This document shows, in pieces, positions 47,063-60,600 of a stretch of DNA of 64,000 bases (positions are counted from its first letter, which is position 1; the number at the start of each line of letters is the position of its first letter). Source of the DNA: Trogon surrucura. Its lineage: Eukaryota > Chordata > Aves > Trogoniformes > Trogonidae. Where the stretch lies: the NCBI GenBank assembly GCA_020746105.1, contig CM036617.1:41259898-41323897 (forward strand), read 5' to 3'. The notes beneath the pieces were generated by a model. It was given only the letters and a program-made list of their open reading frames with translations. It was not told the DNA's origin and did no database searches. The position numbers and the translations under genes are program-made.

Positions 47063-50000
47063 CTCTGGTCATTATTTTCTGAGTTATGGCTATGTAATAC
47101 TGAAAATATTTTTCCTCTTGTCTTTATCTCATCCAAGTATTCAGAAATATTTATCTTATAATCTTTTCTATATAAGAGAATCTCCAGTTGCCTTTCTGTT
47201 CTTTTTTTTTTTTTTTACAAGTTTTTGTAAAATGGCTCCTGTTTCTGAGAAAAAAAAAATCTTAGAAGAGAGGAATAAAAGAAATAAAGGAGTGGGATAT
47301 GAACAGTAAAATTAAAGTAAGGATAAGTAGCATACAGCACTTCTTAGTTCTAGGACTGGAAGATAAATTGGATCATAGGATAGCTGTTCAGATTTGAAGA
47401 ATTATCTTTTGTTAAGTGAATAACTCTTTGATCCAGCTGCATTTTAAAGTATAATTTTGAAATAATCCTTCGAAATGTTAGAGTTAAGTAAGATGGTTTA
47501 TAAGGGATATTCTAAAAAATTGCTTAATGGACACAGTAACATGGAAGACAATTTTTTTTTTTAATGGATCCAGCAAATAAAATGTGACTTTAAAGGTTTC
47601 ATATATAAGCCCAGTATATTTCAGTCATCCAGAGGCTGTTTTGTACCTTGCTGATGTCCAAGGTAAAGTTCCAGAAGTCTGAAACCCATGCAGAGATGAT
47701 AATATTACTCTTTAAAAAAGAATAATAATATTGCCATTCAAGAAAAAATACAGAAATCATAGTGGATATTCTTTCATTTGTTAATATATGATAAAAACTT
47801 TTGAACTTTATTTTCCTTATAGTTACAGCTAAATATTTGTTTATAGATCACATTTTTTGTGAATCATTGGAACTCACATTTTTGTATAGCTCATTGTTTA
47901 ATTGTTGAAATAAAATAGTAATCTAGGTTAACAAATCTGGTGGAAGTAAAACCTCAGAACTGTAGTTTTGCACACATTTTATTATCCTTTTAAAGATATT
48001 TTATGCAAGAGTTTAGATTTGGTAAACCCATGGTGTAGCCAGCAGAAAGAGGCAAGTAGTTCTCTGCATTACCCAGGGAAAGACTTGCCAATATTTAGAT
48101 TAAAATCTAGTGAATTAGACATTTTTCACTGATGTGTCTGAGTCTTTATATATTCAGTGTTCCACTGAAAACAGAATTTAGCCTCAGAATCAAAGATCTA
48201 ACCCTAAGAGTCTTCAAATTTTGTGTCCATATATAGGTGAAGTGCTAAGACTAGGGCTACTCAAAATTATAAAGTTCTGTGTATATTAACACTTTTTTTC
48301 AGTATATGTTTTTCTATCATATGCATCACAACACTATAACCATATGTCTGTGTTTCAATAAGTAGTGGAGATAGGATGTAGTACTCTAAAACAGTAAGAA
48401 TATATAAAAAGTCTCATTCAATCAGTATAAACCTGACACAGAGCCCTGATACCTTCAGAAAGAAAAAGAAATTTTTGCAAAAAAAAAGTTATAAGAAAGC
48501 ATCTGACTGCACCTTCAAGTGTTTGTCATTTGAGAATGAGTAAACCAAACTTTAATGATTTGTTACTAGCTATTAAGTTTTCACATAATATTTTTTTAAT
48601 TCTTCCCCCTCATCCCAAATCCACAAAAACGCAAAACCCCCAAAACATAGGAACAGAGGTATACTACTAGAAAATTATCCAAATACATTCTAAAAAATGT
48701 GAAAATCAGTGTAATACAATGTGCAATTGTTCCTAAGCACAGGTTCTGTAATGTTTTTTTGGAAACATAGAAATGCGTTTTTTTTACCTCTCTGCAACTG
48801 TATTCTGCCTTATGTAGGAATTTGTCAGGATGTGAACAGAAAGGATGTAATACCTCATATTGCAGAGGTTGTTTTGAATGATGAAAATTCAAGAATACTC
48901 CTGTGATTTCCTTTTACTTATTCATGTATTAAATCTTTTATTTTACTCTTGCAATGCATGGAAAGAGTCAAGATGATGTTCCTCATCTCTAAGCTGATAA
49001 TGTCATTTATTTTCTATATGCAAAATGCTCAAGTTGTAATGACAATGAAAATATTATAGGGAGTAAGACCTTTCCTTTCTGAAATACTCTTTATGAGTTA
49101 TACTTTTTCAGTTCTGTATTTACAAGAATTAAATAATTTTCTGAATTCAGAAACAGATTCAATATTTCTGCAGAGATCGAGATTCTCTACAAATAAGCTA
49201 AGTAAAACCAATTTTTAATCAGTTTTATAAATTGGCTTGTACTGTAAATTCAGAATTCCTTTTACCTATTAATATCTTGATTGTTTTAGACAAATGAAAA
49301 TAAATAGAGTGATATATAAATACTTGTTTATTGGTTTGATTCTTTTGCTGTTCTTATTTATAATACTCATGGTTCATATATAGAAAATGTCTCTGCTTTT
49401 TTATCCCTTAAATTTCTCATGTCTACTTTTTTGTTTGCACTTCTTTTTTTTTAAAAAAACACTATCTTGAACATGCACAAGCACGATTATGATAAATATT
49501 TAAATAATTCTGAGGTAAACTTCTGTGTGCACTACAGACATTTTTGAAGTGAATATGATTATTTTGGAGATGTGACTATAATCTTCAAATCTACCTCTGT
49601 CTGCTTGGGATGTAAAAACTGAAAAACAGAGTTCTCTTTTTATAATATGCAGGATTCTTCATCACTAAGATTCTGTCACTAAAACATCTTAAAAGGGGCT
49701 TTTTATTGAGTGTGCTGTCTAAATCAGCTTTCCCATCAATTTTTCAGCCATTTGTAGTCAAAAGCAATGAGTGTCTCAGCTCATAGGTTTCAAAGTAATA
49801 TATTAGAAAATCAAAGTAAGAGAGCACTGAATGGAAACTGCATTGAACTTCAGAAAGGAATATTGATACTTTTTTTCCTGCTGAGGCAATTATAGTGAAC
49901 AGCAAAACCTGGTTTTGATGCTATTAGCTGTTGACAATTTAATTATTCTAAGGGAGTTCCTTCAAAGTATTAATGTTATCCAACACGAAGTTGAGTTACT

Positions 50001-50430
50001 TTTTTTAACAAGGTATTGTAAATTGCTTCTAGATTGCATTTAAAAAGTAATATGTATGAAAGCTTTAAAATTAGAAATTTGTTTTCTCTGAAGAGAACTG
50101 AATTATTAAAGCAAATGCAATAGGTACAATTTTTAATGTATGTATATTATATATAAAATTAAGAATAAATCTATCTACTTTCACATCTATTTCCTCTGTC
50201 TTTAAGTAGTAAGCAAAAAAACCACAGTTGGTAAGGAAGACGTAAGAAATATTCCATCTCCTAAAATGGAGGAAAGATGAACCTGGAAGGGTTAAGGTGG
50301 TGCAGAGAAATTACAAGAAGCCACTAACTTGCCATTGCAAACTATGTGGTTGGAAACATGATGTCACTTCTCAAAACTATTTGTGTACTTGTTCTAGTTT
50401 ATTGACAACAGGAAGAAGAACAGAATAAAC
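47063..50430. other. AT-rich DNA, nothing recognised
   Basis: No gene, RNA or repeat family can be supported. Several T and A runs occur (near 47200, 47550, 49450). Confidence 0.5.
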
Positions 50431-50436
50431 AAAGTG
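50431..50436. repeat. Target-site duplication of CR1, left copy
   Basis: AAAGTG here and at 51153-51158 flank the CR1 exactly. Confidence 0.8.
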
Positions 50437-51152
50437 GAATGACTTATTAGAGAGCAGCACAGGGGAAAGGGACCTGGGAGTCTTGGTGGACAGCAGGATG
50501 ACCATGAGCCAGCACTGTGCCCTTGTGGCCAGGAAGGCCAATGGCATCCTGGGGTTTATTAGAAGAGGGGTGGTTAGTAGGTCGAGAGAGGTTCTCCTCC
50601 CCCTCTACTCTGCCCTGGTGAGAGCCCATCTGGAATATTGTGTCCAGTTCTGGGCCCCTCAGTTCAAGAAAGACAGGGAACTGCTGGAGAGAGTCCAGCA
50701 CAGGGCAACTAGGATGATGAAGGGAGTGGAGCATCTCCCTTATGAGAAAAGACTGAAGGAGCTGGGGCTCTTTAGTTTGGAGGAGACTGAGGGGTGACCT
50801 CATTAATGTTTACAAATATATCAAGGGTGAGTGTCACGAGGATGGAGCCAGGCTCTTCTCGGTGACAACCACTGATAGGACAAGGGGTAATGGGCTGAAA
50901 CTGGAACATAAGAGGTTCTGCTTAAACTCGAGAAGAAACTTCTTCTCAGTGAGGGTGACGGAACACTGGAACAGGCTGCCCAGGGAGGTTTTGGAGTCTC
51001 CTTCTCTGGAGACATTCAAGACCTGCCTGGACACGTTCCTGTGGGGCATAGTCTAGGCATTCCTGCTCTGGCAGGGGGATTGGACTTGATGATCTTTCGA
51101 GGTCCCTTCCAATCCCTAATATTCTATGATTCTATGATTCTATGATTCTATG
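50437..51152 (+). mobile_element. Young 5'-truncated CR1 LINE
   Basis: A 716-bp + strand CR1 starting at GAATGACTTATTAGAG and ending with four ATTCTATG units. It is nearly identical to the corresponding part of the nested CR1 at 16665-18901. Frames 50483-50797 and 50862-51056 carry the ORF2 C-terminal region ([37 protein letters not shown], then [18 protein letters not shown]). A 5-bp deletion near 50778 (TTGGAGGAGACTGAGG instead of the longer form) shifts the frame between them. Perfect 6-bp flanking repeats support a recent insertion. Confidence 0.95.
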
Positions 51153-51158
51153 AAAGTG

Positions 51159-53307
51159 TTTTCAATTTCATGTTGGAAAAATTAATTCAAAACATAATCT
51201 TCCTCATTTCCACTGATGGGGAAAAAACATTTTTTCCCAGTATCTGCCAGATAGTTTACCTAAATTACATTAAAAAAACCCAAACCACCCCAAAAGCATC
51301 TTTTGAGAAATTCTTAATGGGGAAATATACATATGAATGTATTCTATCCTACTTAGAAAGGGTCTCTGTTGTAGTTTCCATTTTCCAGTCAACATTTGTT
51401 TATATCCCTTAGAGGCTGAATTAAAATCCATGCTGTTGTCATACTTCTCTTATGACATTTCTGTAAAAATGTCTCCAACACATATAATGAAAATAGGAGA
51501 CAGAGCAGTTTGTCCCCTATTGTTGACCACAAATGGAATGGCTCAAGTAAGTATTGCATATGGGCGCAGGGCAAAAATAGGTGAACGAGAGGACATCACC
51601 AATGTTAGAGTTCTCAGAAAATCCTAAGTGTCCTTTTGGGCTAAGATGTAGAAAATTCCCTAATGGTCTGTCAAAAAGGATCTACACTTAAAAAAATAAA
51701 GAATAATAATTAATTTTAAATTATCAACCTGGTAATGATACAACAATGATTATTGTCTTTGTATTTCAGCTTTAATTTTCTTTTCTTCTTCTTTTTGATT
51801 TCACCTAGACCCATTGGAATCAGAAATACTGTACAAAAAAATTGTCTAGAAAATGAACTTGTACTTGCATAGAACTTCAATGACATTAAACAAAAGGTAC
51901 CAAACAGACCACAAGAATGTTATATGAGTTGAAATTTTCATTCACTTCAGTTCAGAAATACGGAAAAGTTGGATTATTGACTGTATGTACCTCTGTGTTG
52001 GAGACTTTGCCAAAAATTTCTCCTCAGAAGTCAGAATGCAACTATAGGAACACTCTCTGACCTGTTCAACAGTGAAATATTGGAGATAAATATGCTGTAA
52101 ATTGATAACCCCTAGTAGTCTTGCCAACCCAGAAACAAAATTGTATAAGAATGGTGTCTTACTGAATTGTATCTCCTATGATGCTTCCCACTTGTTCTCA
52201 AATCAATGCAGATTTGTACTGTATTTTATGGAGAAAACATTTTTTCATCTAAGCCTACACCTTCATCTGGAAGAGTTTAGTGCCTGGCCTGACCTTTTGT
52301 TGTCAGGGTTCCTGCTTTCCAGACTTGTATGTTTTCAGTAATAATTTAAGCAGATCAGTTAAGCAAACTAGTAAATAATGGAAGGTCATGCTTCTTTGCT
52401 TAAAGCTGTACTAGCCGGGTTTGGTTTTTGGTTTGGTTTTTTTTTTTTTGTGAAATAAGCAGTATCTTTCATCATAGTAAAACAGGAATTCAGCACCACC
52501 ACTGTTAGGAAACTGGACAAAATACACAGTAACACCATTGGAAAACAGAAATCTGAGTTCCTGGCTAGTCACAGTGGAAGCAAATAAGTGAACTAATGGA
52601 ACATAAATACTACAGTGATAAAAACATATTTTGTTAGAGGCTTTCCTAATTTAAAATCTATTGCTCCTGTGTAACAGTTATTGTAAGAAAAAAGAGATCT
52701 GAGCCCTTGAGTCATCTGTTGTCTAGGTAAAGAAAAACATAGATTGAAAGGCACTTTCTCTATATGCAGTTTGTCCCTGTAGGACAAGCCTTAGAAAATA
52801 CATTTTCTACCTTCCCAGAGCATTGAACAAAGCCTCATAGACTCCCAGAAGCTAAAGAAGATTTAGTGACTAAGGGAAGAAAACTTAAAAATCTAATTTC
52901 TTCTCTGATAATGTTTTTCTTTCATTATTGAGCATTTATTTAAAGAGTGAGAATAATTTCTGGTAGTAACAATTGTTTTCATATTGATTGCTTAATTTAC
53001 CAAACACTTTCAGTAAATATAGATAACAATATACATATATATATTAAGCCACATGTAATAGTTTTAAGTCTAAGTTCCTTTTGCAGGGGAGGTTCACAGT
53101 AGTTGAATTTTCTTTTAATTTAAAAACATTGCTGCCATAAATATAGGCTTTTGCTGGAGGTGAAGAAAATGTGCTAATTAATCTTTCCTTAGAATAAAAT
53201 CTAGATTTATGAAGGCAGTAGTGCTGTTATGATATGCAGGTCCACCAGGGTGAGCAAGAGCTAAAAAAATTGAAAATAGCTCTTTCTCAATTTTTAAACC
53301 ACAACTC
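51159..53307. other. AT-rich DNA, nothing recognised
   Basis: No feature is seen. Short open frames (51170-51627, 52102-52341) have no known motif. Confidence 0.5.
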
Positions 53308-53880
53308 TATTGTGGTGTAATACCAACTAGTAGCTCAGCCCCATGCAGCTATTCATTCACTCCCACCAGTGGAATAGGGGAGAGAATTAAAAGGGTAAAA
53401 GAGAGAAAACTCATGGATAGAGATAAAGAGAGTTTAATAAGTAAAGCAAAAGCCACACACACAAGCAAAGAAAAACATGAATTCATTCACCACTTCCCCT
53501 CAGCAGGCAGGTGTTCAGTCATCTCCAGCAAAGCAGGGCTCCAGCATGCATAACAGTGACTTGGGAAGTCAAATACCATCACTCCAAATATCCCCCCCTC
53601 CTCCTTATTCCCACCGTTTTATCTGCTGAGCATGATGTCATATGGCATGCGATACCCTTTTGGTCAGTTGGAGTCAGCTGTCCTGGTGGTGTCCCCTCCC
53701 AGCTTCTTGTGCACCCCCAGCCCACTCATTGGTGGGGTGGGGTGAGGAGCAGAAAAGGTCTTGACTCTGTGTATGCACTGAGCAGCAGTAACTAAAAATA
53801 TCCTTGTGTCATCAACACTGTTTTCAACATAAATCCAAAACATAGCCACATACCAGCTACTGTGAAGAAAAATGTGTGGA
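53308..53880 (-). mobile_element. Solo LTR (ERVL-like), diverged
   Basis: It begins TATTGTGGTGTAATACC on the + strand and ends near ACCAGCTACTGTGAAG, so the last part of the consensus (to CAGGACA) is lost. Landmarks are AAGAGAGTTTAATAAGTAAAGC, CATGATGTCATATGGCATGC, CAGCTGTCCTGGTGG and CTTCTTGTGCACCC, all typical of a common avian solo LTR. The - strand is the likely sense: an ATAAAA box lies at 53617-53622 on that strand. It is the same broad type as LTR A but a different subfamily. No internal retroviral genes. The frames at 53511-53999 are not genes. Confidence 0.8.
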
Positions 53881-56800
53881 TAAAGGTAAAGAAACTTTAA
53901 ACTATCTTGGTACACTGTGTAGTGGGCAATGGTGCTCATGCATTCAAAATTTTCTGTAGGCTTCCGTAGAGAGACTAAACCAAGCCACAGCCTATTCAAG
54001 GCTCCGTCATAATATCTCTGTAAGTATACATAATTTGCAGTTTAACAAGAGCCTGTTTTTCATTTAGGCAAGTCAGTCAGACAAACAAATTTTTTGCTCC
54101 TCTTCTCTGTGCTTCGTATCATGAAGGATTTGTGGAGCAAATATATTCAGTTATCAAGAAGACACTCTATAGAATCTGGCTGGTTCACATAGCAATTTTC
54201 TTTGAGGTATTGCTACTTATATGAAACCATGGTGAATGTGCATTATTTATTTATTTTTGCACCAGGGATTGCGGGTATGCATGTTCATTTAAAACCTACC
54301 TGTCAAATGGGCCTCATTGTGAAGGATGTCCCTTATTTTAGACTCAAACATGACGTTATGCTAATTTTATTCTTTTAAATTACTTATCTTGCAAATGCTG
54401 ACTCAGTACATTTAAGTGATTCAAAATGTTACGCTGAGTCTGCTTCACAGTAGGGACCGTGACAGTGTGCCTCACCACTGGAATCACATTCATTGCCAAT
54501 ATTCTTCCTTATTTAGCTGAGAATACAGGAATGTTCCTGCTGAAGACATGTGCAAGGAGAGAATGTTTTTTTCAGTGCCAAGTAAGAAGAGTGGTAAGTT
54601 AATACCACTGTCTTGAATGTTATGACTGATACTTGAATGAAGACTGTTTTTCACTGTCCCTCATCTCCAGTTTGCCTATGGCAAAAAACTATATATGGAT
54701 TAATTTTGAAGAAATTCTAAATGATCCTTCTGTATAAATTTAAATATCACTGTATTACTTTTTTTCTTCCGACCAGGTGATTATACCACTAACATAAGTA
54801 TTAAGAAATCATTTGTTATATTCTAAATGCCACAATTATTCTTTAAAAATAATTTAAATAACAGTAAGTTTAAAGATGCTAAATTCAGTTCTGCACTGTT
54901 GCATTTCTATAAATAGCCTTGTTACACTGTAGATGACTGCACAATCTTTGTGGTTTTTTTTCCGTGATAGTTTGTCTATTATCTTCTCAATGCTCAGAAA
55001 CTGAGAAGACAGTAGTAATGAAAATACTTTATATGAAGCCCACATATTGATCATAGTATTTGAGGATGAATTAAATACTTAAATGTAGTGGATTTTTTCT
55101 TTTGTTTAAGATGCAAGTGCAGTATCATTGCAGTATCTGATACCTGTAGCAGCTTGACCATTTTTTACAGCAGCAGTAAGATTAATGTGGTTGTTTAATA
55201 GACTAATTAGGTATGAATTTTGTTCCTCAGGTGTCTGAAAAGTCCTTGAGGTTTCTGAAGAAGAAAGATTAGAGAAAGGATTATTCTTTTTTTGGAACAC
55301 GAACTGAAAAACATTTGTTTCACAAAGAAGAAAAAAAAATTTCTTTTATACATTTTACTTCTAACAAAGAATAAAAAATACAACAAAATGTCTTTTACAG
55401 AAAATAACTTCTTTGTATTTGTCCTTGTGCAGAGTATTCAAAATATTACTGTGATTCATAAATACCCTTCTCTGGAAATTTTCCTACCCTAGCTGTATGG
55501 AATCCACAGTAGAACATATAAGGGTTAATATTTTTAGTACACAATAGTCTCCAAGATACTCTTCTAGTTCTTTTTCTGTTTAAACAGCCATTCTGTGTGA
55601 CAAAGAATGATTTATTGCTGAGAAAACTCAGAGGCATCACTAAGTTTAGGTAAAACAAGTAAGAAATCATGTACTGAATTGTAAGGTTTGGTAAGTAAAG
55701 ATTATTCATATTCTCCAGAGGAGGAGAAATATGCTAACGAGAAGCGTAAGCTGCCCCATAAGGACATATGAACAATTCTTTCAAACCATGAGCTCTCATT
55801 TCATGGCATTTGTTTATCTAAGATGATATTTATAGAATTCATTGTGGAAAATACTGTATTTTAAGGTCACATTTTGTGATTTTTTTCTTTTGATTTCATT
55901 TTGGTTTGGTTTTGGGGTTTTTTTGGTTTGTTGTTGCTGTTTGGAGGGATTTTTTTGGGTATGTATGGGTTTTTTTATGCCCAGGCTACATATGTTCTGC
56001 TTTAATTTTACCATATGATGGGTTTGAGTATTTTCAGCACTAAAGAAAATGAAAGATTTTTTTTCTCCCTTTCAGCTACTTTCTAAGCTCACATCAGACA
56101 GTTCTTCACTTCAGTGTTCAGTCTTACTCAGTAGCCACGAAAGCAGTTTTTAGAACTGTCTGTCATACAGGACAATCTCTTATGTTCCACACTGTGCCTG
56201 CACATTTTTATCCTGCTTTTATCTTCCCTATCTTCAGGAAGCTTTTTCATAGCAAATCCATAGATCTTTTACGGCCTTTCTGCACTGTGCGGCAGAAACA
56301 ACTGAAACTTCGTCTTTCCTTCAAATTTTTGCTTATATCTTCAATAAATTGTTCACTCTGCACTGATTTTGGATCTTTCTAATTTTTCCTTGATGTTGTT
56401 TACCAACTACACCTGTTTACTACACCTGAGAAAATAGATTTTAGAAAATAGGAAATCAAATCCTCAATACGGTATGCTTTTCACCATTTTACACTTATTA
56501 GGGCTTGTTCCTTATTGCTTGCCTGTTCCATTTTCCCTGTGACATTATATCCATTAGCTTTCTGTCCATTATGCGTCACTTCTCTAACACTGAAACTTCC
56601 GAACAAATTTCCCAGTCTACCTGCCTCACTGTACTACATTTTTACATTTTGGCTTTGTACCCAAAGTATGAACATGTTCGTTCTTCTCCTTTGCATTTCT
56701 CCTTACAGTACAAGCTTGAGTTACCTTTTCAATGTTTCTTTCACTTATCATGATAGCAAATTAAGGGAAAAAGCCTAGCACAAATAAAAATCATTTAGTA

Positions 56801-57622
56801 CTCAATGCCGTTGCCCAAAGAATGCCATCCATAGCCACTAAAATACACTAAAATTGCACTTCAGCTGCATGGAAGATTTTAATGGATTTCCTGCAAAAAA
56901 AAATATTCTATAAATCTTAGGAACATGTTTTTGATCAGAAACAGGAAAAAAAAAAAGCCTTCTAAATTATCTGTAATACGAGATTATCTCTGGTCACATT
57001 CAGGTTACTAACAAAAGTTCTCAGTTTATTTAAAATGACACACTGTCAGCATGATACTTCATTGTTTCAAGGAACGGGAACAATCTGTCAGCAAGCAATA
57101 ATTAAATAGAATAGTTTTCCATATACTTACAAATAAAATGTAAAGTAGAAGTAGTAGATATGGAAGCAATCAAGAAATCCATGAACAACCACCATTGGAT
57201 ATTTTGCATGCCTGGTTCAGTTTCTACAATATTGTTCTAATTTTCTGACAGATGGCTTCTCAAACTCAGCAGTGACATTTTGTCAACAAGCCATTCATTT
57301 ACTGTGATGAACTGGCACAAATTGATATCCTTTCAGCTAGAGCATGTCTTATCTCAGTATTGCAAAACCTGTCATCTTCCCCTAAATCTATGGCTGCAGA
57401 CTGGACAATAGCTTCACTTGAAACTATCCAGATTGACTTTCTAAAGAATATATTGCTTAGAATAATTTGTAGAATTTCTGTCCTAATAAGAATAGCAAAA
57501 CATGTTTGTGTTTGTTTAAGCGGTCCTTTGGAGAAATCACCAGAAGGTGTTCTGGTAGGCTCTTTATCAATAAAGAAATTATTTATGAAAATCCTAACCC
57601 AAAGCTATCTGTACTACAGTAC
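53881..57622. other. AT-rich DNA, nothing recognised
   Basis: No supported feature. GT-rich low complexity (GGTTTGG, GGGTTTTTTTGG) lies near 55900-55980. Confidence 0.5.
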
Positions 57623-57661
57623 TTTTTTTTTTAATTTTTTTTTTTTTTTTTTTTTTTTTTT
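57623..57661 (+). repeat. Poly-T tract
   Basis: 39 bases, all T except AA at 57633-57634. It could be a homopolymer or the reversed tail of a retroposed copy; the sequence to its right shows no recognisable retrogene. Confidence 0.9.
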
Positions 57662-60600
57662 ATTTAACCACACAGCTGCACCTGGGACTTATAAAAGGTT
57701 TTTAAAAGTCTAGATCAAGTTTGGCAAGTATGTCATATTGCTATAAAAAAATAATGTTATAACTTTAAAAGAAAGGTAAAAGGTGAAATTTCACACGGAA
57801 AAAACTTATGAAGTGTATTACTTTAGCTAGAAAAATCTTTCGACCAAATCATAGAAATAAAAATCTTGATTTTTGACATTAAAATTTTTCTTCTGTAGGT
57901 TATCATAAAAACATAAATGGTTTTCATCCTAGGGAATTGAGCACTGCAATCTGCACCTTTACAGAAAAAAAAAGAAAAACAAACAACAACAACAAAACAG
58001 TCTTGTAATTACAAGTTTTCACTTCTGGTTAAACATCGTCTAAAAGGGGTTCTAGTGAGCATGTCGTGTTCATACAAAAATATGAAACATCAACAAATTA
58101 AACTTTCTTTGGACTCAAAACGGGAAATTATTGCCATTTTATGAGATAGTGTAAATTACTTTTTTTTTGGTCACTTGATAAACTTTACATGTTTATTCAG
58201 TGGAATATAATAATCATGACACATTATATATCATATTTTATACAATTTCTGTTTGTTTAGAGTCTTTAATGTAAATGTTATATTTTATGTTTCTAGAATT
58301 TGTCCCAAACACTGCCTCAATCATAGAAAATTGCCAATTTCAGTTTTGTGAAAAAAATGAAGTTTGTATCTTCATGCAAAGATGAATGTTCTGTATGTCT
58401 GAGTAGTTTTAGCTTTTATCATTTGCTGCAGCTATGTTTCTTTCAGTTATTGCACCTTTAAAAATGTACTTACATTTTCAAAACCCTTATATGTTTTACT
58501 TTCAGTTCTAGTTTCAGTATATTGGATTAAAAGCAATCATATTTTGTCATGTATTTTCTATGGAAGGTAAGATAACATAATCATAAAAGGTCAGCAGAAA
58601 TAGCTTTTCATTTTATCATCTTATAAAAGGGTATATTTTTCTATACCACATGCTCTGATGGCAGTGTCAAAAAATTGCTCAGAGAGATGCAAGCACTGTG
58701 ATGTGTTTATTTTTATAGCACTCTCTTCATAAAGCTATCACTTCTTTCTCAGATGCAACCACCTCAGTCAGCATCTATGTCATTAGATTTTGTCATTATC
58801 CAGGGAATTTTACTGCTGTTGCACACTTGTAAGTTGTATCTTTATCACCATGTGTGATAAATGTGTATACTGACAAGCCCTCTTGACACAGCATATATAA
58901 TCCTACTAAAGTCACTCTGGTATGGGCTATAACTTAATATACAGTTTTATCATAACAAATACCCATTGATAGTGAATGTGGGTCAAAAGAGGAACAGGAA
59001 GGTACTGAGGTGTTTCAAAACACTGAGCAAGAATATGTTTAAACTTCACATTGCAGATGGGGTGACGTTATGTTATAGCCTGGGCTTGATCTCAGAGGTC
59101 TTTTCCAGTCTCAACAATTCTGTGAATTCTGTGATTATGTTCGATAAAGATACAAAGCTTAAGTCTTCCATTTGAATGCCTCACTCAGGAGATACAAAAA
59201 GGTTCTGTTACAGTCTGGAATTCCCAGGCAAGGTGAGGTATCCACATTCATTCTTCCAAATAACTGAGCAAAGCTCAGGATTGTTTACTTGCTTGTTTTG
59301 TTTTGGGGTTTTTGTTTGTTTGTTTGTTTTCATTTTTGTTTTATTGTTGGGTTGTTTTTTTTTTTTTAGTTAAAAAACCCCAGTTGTGAATCTGCCTACT
59401 TTTTTTTCAACAACTGCTTGTATGTTAAGAAAAATTACTTAGGAAGTGTGATATAGAGGTCCAGTTCCTTTCCGCGCATGAGTAGATTAAAAAACACATT
59501 TCAATTTTCCACTTAAGTGCCCTAACCATTGTGTAAGCTGCTATGTCTATTAGGATGGTTCCACTTTGCAGAACATAATTCAGGAATCTTTGCGTCATAC
59601 AAAAAACATAAAAAGGAGAACAGTTTTGTAGCTTTACTAGTTATAGACCTTATAAAACTGAGGAGAAGCCTGGATCTAGTGCCAGTTCATGGCACAGCTT
59701 CTGTGGTTTAACCAGTACAATTTGTCTATAAAGTCCATGTTGTTTTTTTTTTTTCTTCCTCATTCATGCTAACCGGTCTAATCTCTACATTTCTTCTTGG
59801 TTTTCCCTTTCTTTAGGAATTTTTTTATTTTGCTGAGCCTTGTGCTGTAACTCCAGTGGAACTGATAGTTAAGTATCTTATTATATCATGTATTTTCATG
59901 ACAACAGCAGAATATCTTCAAATACAGGAAAACACGGAAACCATTATTTCCACTTTTTACTGAATCTTCTGACTAGTCACTTATTTAAAAATTAGAATAA
60001 CTCCACTTTATATGTATTTACATACACATACATGTATTTACAATAGTCATTTACAAAATTCAGTCATACTCCTACAAGTTTTGTAGATCTCAACCATGTC
60101 AGCTTACATACAGAACTTCTGAGATCTTACTAGTTCAGAAAACCTTTGTTATATGCAGAAATGCATCTTGAAGAAACTAAGGAAACTTCTAGTCAAAGTG
60201 TCACTCAAGCCAACTTTTCTTTCCAGGTTTCGTTAGGTAGCAGTTGACAGAGGACTATCAGGTTTGTAATTTTGAATACAGGCACCCATGTTCAGCAAAA
60301 AACTAAACTCAGGTCCAAGGACACTGTTGCATCTGAACTGTTTTTTAAAGTTTTGTGTCAATCTAAACTTATTACTAGTCTTCCTATGTATATAAATCTT
60401 TTATATATTTGTGATATCAGTTTACTAACAGTGCATTATTAATCCATATAGTGCAGCATTACAACATAAACCATCTCAGAATGTGCCTAGTATCTTGAGA
60501 AAATAGATTTAATTAACTTATTATTTGGGGGTAAAATTGGACAAATCAAAAGAAGCTTACATAAAAGACTTATATCCATAGAGTGTATCTTCCATACACA

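Noticed and set aside
57623..57661. Poly-T tract as the tail of a - strand processed pseudogene
   Set aside because: The sequence to its right has no recognisable cDNA, and no flanking target duplication was seen.
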